From Pollutimonas sp036675275 (GTDB lineage Bacteria; Pseudomonadota; Gammaproteobacteria; Burkholderiales; Burkholderiaceae_B), in assembly GCA_036675275.1 (NCBI GenBank), contig JAKFFG010000071.1, forward strand, positions 1-64,000: a stretch of 64,000 nucleotides of DNA. Reading direction: 5' to 3'. The notes beneath the pieces are model-generated. The model saw only the letters and a list, made by a program, of their open reading frames with translations, made no database searches and was not told the DNA's origin. The position numbers and the translations under genes were made by a program. Positions within the stretch are counted from its first letter, which is position 1; the number at the start of each line of letters is the position of its first letter. Shown here one piece after another: positions 43,277-51,404 of the stretch.

Positions 43277-43298
43277 ATTGTTGCAAAGCGGTAACAAT
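43277..43298. promoter_or_regulatory. Possible LysR-type operator
   Basis: ATTGTT-n10-AACAAT forms a perfect 6-bp inverted repeat in the 180-bp region between the Bug gene and the LysR gene. It includes a T-n11-A core typical of LysR sites. Confidence 0.45.
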
Positions 43299-43386
43299 GG
43301 CACAAGCGAAAGAAAGTGAGTATCATATTCCGGGTTGGAATACCTAAAATCATAACGCCTTCACGACACACAACAAGGATTTTCCC

Positions 43387-44307
43387 GTGCGTCGCCACTG
43401 CCCTTCCCTGGTTGCCTTGCAGGCTTTCGAAGCCGTCGCTAGCCACGGCAGCCTTACGCGCGCGGCGCAGTCGCTGCATATCAGCCAGGGCGCCGTCAGC
43501 AAACAGATCAAGCAACTGGAAACCTTCCTGGGCATGAGCCTGTTCCAAAGGCAGCGCTATGGCCTGGAGCTCACGGCCGGCGGCCAGCGCTACCTGCAGG
43601 AGATCGCACCGGCGCTCAGCCGCATCGAGGCCGCCACCCTCGAAGCCATTGCTCCGCCAACTCAGGGGGGCATATTGCGCATCACCTGCATGCCCACCCT
43701 GGGCGCAAAATGGCTCATACCCAAGTTGCCCGACTTCATCAAGCGCTGGCCCGACGTCAACCTGACTTTCCTGCCCCACCGATACGGCTACGACTTTTCC
43801 GCACCCGAGGTCGACGCCTCGATGCGCTTCGGTTACGGCGACTGGCCGGACTGCGAAGCCGACTACATTGTCGGCCGGGCCATCGTGCCGGTGGCCAGGC
43901 CTGGGATGTTTTCTTTGCCGGTGGCCGGCCCCGAAGCGCTCACGGCGATGCCGCTGCTGCAGCACGTATCGGCGCCGCATGCCTGGCACGACTGGATGCG
44001 CGCCACCGGAGCCCACTCCAGGGCGGTGACCACGGGTCCCAGCTTCGACCAGTTTTCGCTCATGACGGAAGCGGCCATTGCCGGCCTGGGCGTGGCCCTG
44101 ATCCCCGCCTGCCTCATCGAGGACGAACTGCGCAGCGGCAAGCTGGAACAGGTATACGACATGTCCATACTGGAGCGCCAGGGATACTACCTTTGCTATC
44201 CGCCGGACCGCGCCCGGTTGCCCGAACTGATGGTGTTTCGCGCGTGGCTGCAGGAACAGGGCCTGGAAAACCAGACACGCATGCGCCTGGCCTTGATGAA
44301 TCACTGA
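43387..44307 (+). CDS. LysR-family regulator (GcvA-like)
   Basis: A 306-residue protein starting at GTG 43387, with AAGGA seven bases upstream. The winged helix (residues ~5-65, LVALQAFEAVASHGSLTRAA, LHISQGAVSKQIKQLE) is followed by the LysR effector domain (GGILRITCMPTLGAKWLIPK, TEAAIAGLGVALIPACLIED). It resembles GcvA-type activators. It is divergent from the Bug gene and convergent with comF, overlapping its end by 7 bp. Confidence 0.9.
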   Translation: MRRHCPSLVALQAFEAVASHGSLTRAAQSLHISQGAVSKQIKQLETFLGMSLFQRQRYGLELTAGGQRYLQEIAPALSRIEAATLEAIAPPTQGGILRITCMPTLGAKWLIPKLPDFIKRWPDVNLTFLPHRYGYDFSAPEVDASMRFGYGDWPDCEADYIVGRAIVPVARPGMFSLPVAGPEALTAMPLLQHVSAPHAWHDWMRATGAHSRAVTTGPSFDQFSLMTEAAIAGLGVALIPACLIEDELRSGKLEQVYDMSILERQGYYLCYPPDRARLPELMVFRAWLQEQGLENQTRMRLALMNH

Positions 44308-45167
44308 TCCGCCGCGTCCGGGACGGGGATCGAAGCCGGGACTGAGGCCGGAACCGGAACCGGAACCGGGACCGGGACCGGGGCCGGTTCCGCATTCGCA
44401 TACGGCGTGCGGGCCAGCACCACCCCATGCACCGCAGCCGCCCCCGCGGCCTTGAATTGCAGCGCGATGCTGTTCAAGGTACTGCCGGTGGTCATGACAT
44501 CGTCAACCACGGCGATGACCGCGCCATCCACGCGCGACGGGCAGTCATACAAATACTGCACACTGCTGGCCCGCTCGCGACGGCCCAGATGCGTCTGCCG
44601 AGTGCCTTCCTGAGCGCGACGCAGCAAGCCGGGCCGGCACTCCATATTCCATATAGAGGCCAGGCCGCGCGCAATCTCTGCCGCGGGATTGAAGCCCCGC
44701 GCCAAAATGGACGCCCTGCTGGCTGGAACCGGAACGAGGATGGCATGTTCAGGCAAGGCCGGGGCGGCATGGCGCACAGCGTCGGCCAACAGGCCGGAAA
44801 GCATGGCGGCACTGGTAAAACGCCGGCCGGCTTTCAGATAGTGAATCAGCAAGTCGCCGGGCGGCGCGTAGTCGAAGGCGGCAATGATGCGATCGAAGGC
44901 CGGCGCGTGCCGGCTGCAGTCCGCGCATTCGGCGCCCGCCGGCAGCGCCAGGAAACACACCGGGCAGCGCGGCATATTTGCGCTTACGGAACGCAACACC
45001 GCCGCCTTGCAGAACTGGCATAGCGAGCCGCCGCTGGCCGCCCCCTGGCACAGGCCGCATGCGCTGGGGATACGCGCCACGCAGGCCCGGCAAGCCAGAT
45101 AAAGGCGGCGCCGCAAACCCACACGACGATGTAGGCCGGATTCGCGCGGCGGAAGCAGATCGGCCAT
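44301..45167 (-). CDS. ComF-family phosphoribosyltransferase-like protein
   Basis: A 288-residue protein from the ATG at 45167. A double zinc-finger-like N-terminus holds Cys clusters (CGLCQG, CQFC, CPVCFLALPAGAECADC). The PRT domain has ILVPVPASRASILARGFNPA, RRAQEGTRQTHLGRRERASS and the PRPP loop AVIAVVDDVMTTGSTLNSIA. ComF proteins act in natural DNA uptake in some bacteria. The last ~22 residues are a Pro-Val repeat encoded by a hexanucleotide-like tract. Confidence 0.88.
   Translation of the reverse strand: MADLLPPRESGLHRRVGLRRRLYLACRACVARIPSACGLCQGAASGGSLCQFCKAAVLRSVSANMPRCPVCFLALPAGAECADCSRHAPAFDRIIAAFDYAPPGDLLIHYLKAGRRFTSAAMLSGLLADAVRHAAPALPEHAILVPVPASRASILARGFNPAAEIARGLASIWNMECRPGLLRRAQEGTRQTHLGRRERASSVQYLYDCPSRVDGAVIAVVDDVMTTGSTLNSIALQFKAAGAAAVHGVVLARTPYANAEPAPVPVPVPVPVPASVPASIPVPDAADQ
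44348..44387 (-). repeat. Hexanucleotide-like tract in the comF 3' end
   Basis: On the plus strand, GGAACC and GGGACC units alternate in tandem, encoding PVPVPVPVP on the minus strand. The unit is six bases, so slippage would keep the frame. It lies past the conserved comF domain. Confidence 0.7.
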
Positions 45168-45269
45168 AATAGATCCTCGATTGCAGATGAGTCGCACCGG
45201 GCGAGCAGCGCGCAGCCATAGCGGTATCTCAGCACGTTTCAATTCCACATTCCACACCCTTGCCAATAA

Positions 45270-46214
45270 ATGTCACAGCCTCCTTCATTGCGTGTAAGCC
45301 CGAACCATGTCAGCCAGCAGTTTGCCAGGCGCAGTCCCCTGGACATGGCTCAATTTCTGTACGGCGAAGTCGCGCAACGGATGCTGCAACGCTTGAGCTA
45401 TATACGCATCAAGCCCGTAACGGTGCTGGATGCGGGCTGCGGCGCGGCGCACGCGCTTGAACCCTTGCGCGGCCGCTACCCCGAAATGCACTACAAGGGG
45501 CTGGACAACTGCGCACCGTTGCTGGAAGCCGCCCGCCAGCGCTATCTGGCCAAGCCCGGTCTCTGGCACAGGCTGCGCAACAAGCCGACGTCGCCGGCGG
45601 AGTTCATTGAGGCCGACATGGCCGATACCGGTCTTCCGCCGGAAAGCCTGGACCTGGTCTGGTCCAATATGGCGCTGCATTGGCACCCCGAGCCCCACCA
45701 GGTGTTAAGCGAATGGCGACGCATCCTGAAGCCCGGCGCCCTGGTCATGTTTTCCTGCCTGGGTCCCGGCTCGCTTGCCGAATTGCGCCGCGCCATCGTC
45801 GACGCCGATTTGCTGACCGCAACGCCGCAGTATGTCGACATGCACGACTTCGGCGACTTGCTGATCGAGCGCGGGTTTTCAGACCCCGTCATGGATCAGG
45901 AAATCCTTACGCTCACCTACCGCACACCGGAAAAGCTGCTGGAAGACATGCGCGCACTGGGCGGCAATCCCAGCCTCGATCGCAAGCCCGGCCTGTCCAG
46001 CAGGAAATGGAAGCAAAGGTTATTGGATGCGCTGGAAAGCCAGCGTCACATGGACGGCACCATACACCTGACCATGGAAGTGGCCTACGGCCACGCCTGG
46101 CGCTCGAGCAGCCTGCGCGGTGCATTCGGTGAAACCAGGATATCGGTGGGGTCGATAGGACGCGCCGGCGACAAGACCGGCCCGACTGTCAGGCCCCGCA
46201 AAGTGGACGAGTAG
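45270..46214 (+). CDS. BioC-like SAM-dependent methyltransferase
   Basis: A 314-residue class I methyltransferase. The SAM motif VTVLDAGCGAAHALEPLRGR is followed by LDLVWSNMALHWHPEPHQVL and ILKPGALVMFSCLGPGSLAE, which resembles malonyl-ACP methyltransferase BioC. The start region FARRSPLDMAQFLYGEVAQR also matches BioC. No other biotin genes are in the window, so the symbol is not assigned. It is divergent from comF and convergent with the NtrX-like gene across a strong hairpin. Confidence 0.82.
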   Translation: MSQPPSLRVSPNHVSQQFARRSPLDMAQFLYGEVAQRMLQRLSYIRIKPVTVLDAGCGAAHALEPLRGRYPEMHYKGLDNCAPLLEAARQRYLAKPGLWHRLRNKPTSPAEFIEADMADTGLPPESLDLVWSNMALHWHPEPHQVLSEWRRILKPGALVMFSCLGPGSLAELRRAIVDADLLTATPQYVDMHDFGDLLIERGFSDPVMDQEILTLTYRTPEKLLEDMRALGGNPSLDRKPGLSSRKWKQRLLDALESQRHMDGTIHLTMEVAYGHAWRSSSLRGAFGETRISVGSIGRAGDKTGPTVRPRKVDE

Positions 46215-46240
46215 CCGCAATCAAAACATGCGGCTGACCC

Positions 46241-46267
46241 GGCCATGCGCAAACGTTGCGCATGGCC
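46241..46267. terminator. Strong hairpin between convergent genes
   Basis: GGCCATGCGCAA-acg-TTGCGCATGGCC is a perfect 12-bp stem with a three-base loop, placed between the bioC-like stop and the convergent NtrX-like stop. It has no T run, so a bidirectional or structure-assisted terminator is inferred. Confidence 0.55.
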
Positions 46268-46272
46268 TGGGA

Positions 46273-46971
46273 TCAGGAAGCCATACTCTTCTTTTTGGAC
46301 GATTCAATACCCAGCTGCTTGAGCTTGCGGTACAAGTGAGTGCGTTCCAGGCCGGTTTTCTCGGACACACGCGTCATGCTGTGGTTTTCGCGGCCCAGAT
46401 GATATTCAAAATAGATGCGTTCGAATTCATCGCGCGCATCGCGCAATGGCTGGTCCAGCGAGATGCTGCCCAACAGTGAATTATTCTGTTCTGGCACGGC
46501 TTCAGGAACCGGCATTGCCGAGCTGGCCGTGACCAGCGGTTGGTGCTGGTCCAGCGTTTGGCGCTCCACGGGCATGCGCGCGCCGCCGGCATGCGAGGGC
46601 CTTAAAACGGGCCGCGCCAGACCCGCCGCCACCGTCTTGAGCAGCTTCTGCAGCGTAATCGGTTTTTCAAGAAAGTCCACCGCGCCTATGCGCGTTGCCT
46701 CGACCGCCGTATCTACCGTGGCATGGCCGCTCATCATGATCACCGGCATATCCAGCAGACCCTGCGAGCCCCATTCCTTGAGCAAGCTGACACCATCGGT
46801 GTCGGGCATCCAGATATCCAGCAGGACCAGATCCGGCCGTGCGCGCAAACGCGAAGCGCGCGCCTGTGCGGCGTTTTCCGCTAGCTCAATTGTGTGCCCT
46901 TCGTCGTAAAGAATTTCGGACAAGAGTTCACGGATACCAATTTCGTCGTCAACAACCAGGATTCTGGCCAT
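46273..46971 (-). CDS. NtrX-like response regulator lacking the AAA+ domain
   Basis: A 232-residue protein. Residues 1-118 are a full receiver domain (acidic Asp8/Asp9, phospho-acceptor Asp52 in LVLLDIWMPDTDG, Lys in FLEKPITL). A linker follows, and residues ~195-230 are a Fis-type helix-turn-helix (MTRVSEKTGLERTHLYRKLK). Ordinary NtrX proteins are about 450 residues, with a central AAA+ sigma-54 activation domain carrying GAFTGA. That whole domain is absent. The gene follows its NtrY-like kinase by 6 bp. It must therefore work with another sigma factor, as an activator or repressor. The absence of rpoN from the lpt-hpf region fits. Confidence 0.88.
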   Translation of the reverse strand: MARILVVDDEIGIRELLSEILYDEGHTIELAENAAQARASRLRARPDLVLLDIWMPDTDGVSLLKEWGSQGLLDMPVIMMSGHATVDTAVEATRIGAVDFLEKPITLQKLLKTVAAGLARPVLRPSHAGGARMPVERQTLDQHQPLVTASSAMPVPEAVPEQNNSLLGSISLDQPLRDARDEFERIYFEYHLGRENHSMTRVSEKTGLERTHLYRKLKQLGIESSKKKSMAS

Positions 46972-46977
46972 ATAGCG

Positions 46978-49383
46978 TCACCTACCTATTTTTGTCGCAT
47001 TATCGTTCCCTTGCGTATCTACGTCCAGCGACGCAGCATCAACAAGGCGCGTCAAGAGGATGGAAATGCGAGCTCCCCCCTCACGGCGGTTGGCAATATC
47101 GATCCGCCCGCCGTGCTCCTCGACAATCTTTTTTACTATAGCAAGACCCAGACCCGTGCCCGCCGCCTTGGTGGTGACATAAGGCTCGAACACGCGTGCC
47201 AGCACTTGCGGCGCAAAGCCCGGACCATTATCGGACACGGTCAAACGCACTGCCAGATGCTCGGGGCCATCGTCGCTTCGGGTCTTGGTCAACCTAGTCT
47301 GCACACAAATGCGCGCCTCGGCAAGTGGCTGGTCTTGCGTGGCCGCGTCCCGCGCGTTGGCAAGCAGATTATGAATGACCTGGCGCAACTGTGTCACGTC
47401 GCCTTCGATAAGCGGAACCTCAGCGTCGAACTCCACCTCGATCAAGGCGCTGCGCCCGTCTTCGCGCGCGACACCGCCGGCGGGATCCCAGCCGTACAGG
47501 CTCAATACTTCACCGATCAGGCCGTTGATATTGATTTGCTGCATCTGCGCCGGCGGCGTGCGCGCATATTCGCGAAAATCATCGACCATTTTCTTGAGCG
47601 ACGCCACCTGATTGACGATTGTATTCGTAGAACGTGTCAGGATTGCTGCATCGGCTTCGTTGAGGCGACCGCCAAGTTTTACGGCCAGACGTTCGGCCGA
47701 TAATTGTATGGGCGTAAGCGGGTTCTTGATCTCGTGCGCCAGGCGGCGTGCAACCTCGCCCCAGGCCACGGTGCGATTGGCCGAGATCACTTCGCTGATG
47801 TCGTCGAACACCACCAGGTAGCCATTGCCGCGTCCGTCCACGCTCAAGTGCGTGCCGCGGGCCAGCAAGGCAACGATGTGCTTCTTGGTTTCATTGTCGG
47901 TCGCCCCTTCCAGCTCCAGCTCGAATTGTTGCTGCCAATACGGCCGCTCCGAACCCACCGCGGTATGCGCGGCAAAGGCCTGGCGTATCAGTTGCGACAA
48001 CGCAAAGGCGCCATCCACGGTTTCCAGCGGACGCCCTTTCACCGAACGCAAGTCGACCCGCAGTATGCTTTGCGCACCCTGATTGAACATGGTCACGCGG
48101 AACATCTCGTCGAATACCAGCACGCCGGAAGAAAGGTTGCTCAGCACCGACTCCAGGTATACATTGGACCGCTCGAGCTGCTGCCGATTGTTCTCGACCA
48201 TATGCCGCGCTTCGTCCAGCTGGCGCGTCATGGCGTTGAACGAGCGCGTCAGCTGGCCGATCTCATCTTTTTCGGGCGGCTCGGGCAGGGGTCGGTAATC
48301 TCCCACCCCAACGGCCTGTGTGCCGGCGGCAAGCGCCAGCAAAGGTCGCACCAGCCGCCTGGACACCGCCAGCGCCACGGCAACGGCCGCAAACACCGCG
48401 AATATCAGGGCCAGGGTCAGCGTGATGCCGTACAGCTTGCGCAGGCCCAGGCGCGACAGGGCCAGTTCCTGGTAATCGCGAAAGCCCTGCTGCACCTGGT
48501 TGGCGTTGCGCGCGATCTGGTCGGGCACTGGTTGAATGACTTGCAGCCATCGCGTGTCGGAGGCCACGCCCAAAGTGGTCGTCAGGCGATCCGGCGTGAC
48601 GATGGGCGTGACCACCCGCAAGTGCAGGCCGGTGCCGTCCGCGTCGGGACCGGCGCCGTCAGGAATTTCGTCTGCCTCGGCCGCCGAATAGCCGCGCGAC
48701 ACCCGCAGCTGATTCATCACGCTGGTGGGCGGAAGGTCGGGCAGCAATTGCCCATAGGCCGCCGACGAAAACGCCACCAGCCGGCCGTTGCCGGTAAAAA
48801 CCAGCGCTTCCGATACGTCGCTGCCCTCGCGCAGGCGCGTGATGGACATCGCCATATCGGCATCGCTGCCGCTGCCCAGGCGATCAGCCATTTCCCTGGC
48901 GCGCGCATTAAGCTCGGCCAGCTGCGAATCCAGCGCGGCGCGTCCCAGATTCAGCCCAGCCTCCAGCGCACTGTCGACCCGCACATTGAACCAGGACTCG
49001 ATGGACTTGGACATGAACTGCACCGACAGCACGTAAATGAAGGCGCCGGGCAAGATCCCGATCAGCGTGAAATACAAGGCAAAACGGGCCGTAAGGCGTG
49101 CGCCGAACTGCCGCCGGCGAATCTGGCGCAGCAGGCGCGCGGCCAGTATCGCCACCCAGGAAATCAGGGCAACGGCCAGAATGCCGTTGAGTATCAGCAA
49201 GGCCTCGTATTGCTGTGCATAGCGCGACGCATTGCCGGTGGACCACACCAGCAGGGCGAGCAAAGCCAGCGCGCTGCATGCAGCCACGAAAAGCGCCACG
49301 CGCAAGCCCCAGCGCACTAGTGCCGGGGCGCGTCTAGCGAGATTGAAAAAGTGAAATTTTTCCATGGGGTAGCAAGAGACCAT
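46978..49383 (-). CDS. NtrY-like sensor histidine kinase
   Basis: An 801-residue membrane kinase. N-terminal membrane helices (about residues 25-120) are followed by a periplasmic sensor segment, a further helix near 325-345 and a HAMP domain. A PAS domain (~400-500) comes next. The kinase core has the phospho-accepting His in VARRLAHEIKNPLTPIQLSA and ATPase motifs NLLANARDAA, DNGPGFAP and GTGLGLAIVKKIVEEHGG. This is the NtrY layout. It phosphorylates the NtrX-like regulator encoded next. The ATG at 49365 (MEKFHFF) is an alternative start. It overlaps the DUF4390 gene end by up to 67 bp. Confidence 0.9.
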   Translation of the reverse strand: MVSCYPMEKFHFFNLARRAPALVRWGLRVALFVAACSALALLALLVWSTGNASRYAQQYEALLILNGILAVALISWVAILAARLLRQIRRRQFGARLTARFALYFTLIGILPGAFIYVLSVQFMSKSIESWFNVRVDSALEAGLNLGRAALDSQLAELNARAREMADRLGSGSDADMAMSITRLREGSDVSEALVFTGNGRLVAFSSAAYGQLLPDLPPTSVMNQLRVSRGYSAAEADEIPDGAGPDADGTGLHLRVVTPIVTPDRLTTTLGVASDTRWLQVIQPVPDQIARNANQVQQGFRDYQELALSRLGLRKLYGITLTLALIFAVFAAVAVALAVSRRLVRPLLALAAGTQAVGVGDYRPLPEPPEKDEIGQLTRSFNAMTRQLDEARHMVENNRQQLERSNVYLESVLSNLSSGVLVFDEMFRVTMFNQGAQSILRVDLRSVKGRPLETVDGAFALSQLIRQAFAAHTAVGSERPYWQQQFELELEGATDNETKKHIVALLARGTHLSVDGRGNGYLVVFDDISEVISANRTVAWGEVARRLAHEIKNPLTPIQLSAERLAVKLGGRLNEADAAILTRSTNTIVNQVASLKKMVDDFREYARTPPAQMQQININGLIGEVLSLYGWDPAGGVAREDGRSALIEVEFDAEVPLIEGDVTQLRQVIHNLLANARDAATQDQPLAEARICVQTRLTKTRSDDGPEHLAVRLTVSDNGPGFAPQVLARVFEPYVTTKAAGTGLGLAIVKKIVEEHGGRIDIANRREGGARISILLTRLVDAASLDVDTQGNDNATKIGR

Positions 49384-49898
49384 GCACTGCTGTTGAAAGC
49401 GTCGACCTGGAATGGCCGGGCCAGCAGAGAGGTATTCAGACGCAAGCGCAGCTGTCCTTCGTAAAGTTCGTCAGTTTCCAGATCCTTGATATTGGCCACA
49501 TCCCAGCCGCGTATATTGCGCAGCAGCGACAAGGCATCGTCCAGCGACGACTCCGGCAACGATAGATCGCCCGTGCCCACGCGCCACTGGCGGGTCAGTG
49601 CGTTATAGACCACCCGCCAGGTCTTCTGCTCGCTGATTACGGTCTTGTCGAACCACCACCAGCGCTTGGACACGATTTCCAGGTCGGCGGTGAAATAAAT
49701 GGGCACCCCTTTCTCGGCCGCATTGCGCAGGTCGCCGCTGACCGAAAAATCGATATCGGCGTCGATATACAGCTTGCCGTCGCGCACGACGGGCTCCACG
49801 CGCAGCACGCGCTCGGTTTCCGGCTGCGCGCCGACATCGACGAACCCGACCAGCGACAGACACAGGAAGACAGACAGCAAGAGTCGTAGCATTACCAC
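49317..49898 (-). CDS. DUF4390-domain exported protein
   Basis: A 193-residue protein with a signal peptide (cleavage near VGAQ) and the DUF4390 body: VVRDGKLYIDADIDFSVSGD, GVPIYFTADLEIVSKRWWWF, NALTRQWRVGTG and LLARPFQVDAFNSSAW. The family is almost always encoded between rsmB and an NtrY-like kinase in Betaproteobacteria. Function is unknown; an extracytoplasmic signal-input role for the kinase is only suggested by position. It overlaps the kinase start. The second ATG at 49892 is also possible. Confidence 0.85.
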   Translation of the reverse strand: MVMLRLLLSVFLCLSLVGFVDVGAQPETERVLRVEPVVRDGKLYIDADIDFSVSGDLRNAAEKGVPIYFTADLEIVSKRWWWFDKTVISEQKTWRVVYNALTRQWRVGTGDLSLPESSLDDALSLLRNIRGWDVANIKDLETDELYEGQLRLRLNTSLLARPFQVDAFNSSAWSLATPWKNFTFSISLDAPRH

Positions 49899-49943
49899 TC
49901 ACCGATACCCTATAAGGAAAAACTATCCGTCATTTTTGACGAC

Positions 49944-51302
49944 TCATGCGCTCTTGGCAAACAAGGCATAAAAGAAACCATCGCAAGACAGCAGTGGATC
50001 TTGCGCCAGCGGCAACAACTGGCCCGGCGCGGGTTTGCGGATGGCGTCGGCGTGGCGTGCCGCAAATTGCGATGCCTGTTGTTCGCCTTCCTGGGGAAAT
50101 ATGGAGCAGGTCGCATATAGCAAATGCCCACCCGGCTTCACAGTTTGCCACAAGGCATCGACAATGCCGGCCTGCAAGGCCGCCGTCTTCGCAACGTCGG
50201 TATCGCGGCGCAGCCAACGGATGTCCGGATGGCGGCGCACCACACCCGATGCCGTGCAGGGCACATCGGCCAGCACGGCATCAAAATGGCGCCCGTCCCA
50301 CCACGCCTGCACGTCCATCGCGTCGGCGCAGCGCAACGTGACGTTGGCGCCGTCCAGCCCAAGGCGATGCAGGTTCTGTTGCACCCGTTCCAGGCGCAAG
50401 CCGTCGGCATCCAGCGCCAGCAATTCAAGGTCGGCGCGTTCCAGTAAATGAGCCGTCTTGCCTCCTGGCGCGGCGCATGCATCCAGAACCCGCATGCCGG
50501 GCTCGACGGGAAGCAGTTGCGCGGCCTGCTGCGCCGCCAGGTCTTGCACCGACCACCAGCCCTGTTCGAAACCCGGCACCGACTGGACTGGACGTGGCGT
50601 GGAAAGCACAATCGCGCCGGGCGCGGGCGACACCGCCGGTATACCCGCCGCGTCGAGTTCGGCCAGCATCTTCTCCACCGAAGAACGCCTGGCATTCACA
50701 CGCAGCGTCATGGGGCCCGGACGGTTGGCTGCCGACAACAGTTCCTGCCATTGCGCAGGGTAAGCGCGGCGCACTTGCGTGATCCACCACTTGGGGTGAT
50801 TGAAAACCGCTACCGGGTTTTGCCTTGCCTGAGCTAAAATAGCGCTTCTTTCCCGAATAAAGCCCCTTAATGTCGCGTTGAGCAAGCCTTTATAGGACTG
50901 CAGCTTGCGCTGGCCTGCCACGGCATTGACCGCCTGGTCCACCACCGTATGCACCGCATACACAGGCACATCGCGGCGCGCAACGTGGTCGGGCGACGCA
51001 TCGTCGGCAAACTCCACGGCGGCATCCAGCAATGCCAGCGACACCAGCAGCACGGCGTCGAACAAGGCATTGGGCGGCGTGCGTTGCACCAGTATCTGCT
51101 TTATTTCACGCACCAGCCCAAGGCGCCGCATCACATGAAACGCGATGGCCTGGCTGGCAGCGCGCAGCGGTACAGGGGTAGCCGCAAGGCTATCGGTCAA
51201 TGATGCGCCCGCCAGCACGGCCTGCACGTTTTGAGCGCTGGCCAGGATGGTGTCGGACAAGGTTGCGGAGCTGCGGGCGGGCTTGGAAAGAATATCGGTC
51301 AC
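49944..51302 (-). CDS. rsmB: 16S rRNA (cytosine(967)-C(5))-methyltransferase
   Basis: A 452-residue protein. An N-terminal NusB-like RNA-binding domain (about 15-160) is followed by the methyltransferase with VLDACAAPGGKTAHLLERAD, VLADVPCTASGVVRRHPDIR (a catalytic Cys) and HLLYATCSIFPQEGEQQ (second Cys). It modifies C967 of 16S rRNA. It is the first gene of the leftward run rsmB-DUF4390-ntrY-ntrX and diverges from rimO. Confidence 0.93.
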   Translation of the reverse strand: MTDILSKPARSSATLSDTILASAQNVQAVLAGASLTDSLAATPVPLRAASQAIAFHVMRRLGLVREIKQILVQRTPPNALFDAVLLVSLALLDAAVEFADDASPDHVARRDVPVYAVHTVVDQAVNAVAGQRKLQSYKGLLNATLRGFIRERSAILAQARQNPVAVFNHPKWWITQVRRAYPAQWQELLSAANRPGPMTLRVNARRSSVEKMLAELDAAGIPAVSPAPGAIVLSTPRPVQSVPGFEQGWWSVQDLAAQQAAQLLPVEPGMRVLDACAAPGGKTAHLLERADLELLALDADGLRLERVQQNLHRLGLDGANVTLRCADAMDVQAWWDGRHFDAVLADVPCTASGVVRRHPDIRWLRRDTDVAKTAALQAGIVDALWQTVKPGGHLLYATCSIFPQEGEQQASQFAARHADAIRKPAPGQLLPLAQDPLLSCDGFFYALFAKSA

Positions 51303-51404
51303 CGGGCAAAGAACTAAACATGATTTGCTCTCGACTTTATCATCAATTGGCCAAGGGCCATCTTTTTCTTAATCGAGCCTGCGGCTCAACGAGGTTATAC
51401 ATAC

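Noticed and set aside
47704..49320. 538-residue forward frame antisense to the NtrY-like kinase
   Set aside because: Kinase motifs on the minus strand are unambiguous; the forward frame is Gln/His/Arg-rich shadow.
51350..51387. Two small hairpins between rsmB and rimO as a riboswitch or attenuator
   Set aside because: Stems are only five or six bp and no known riboswitch pattern is present; a short leader structure is all that can be said.
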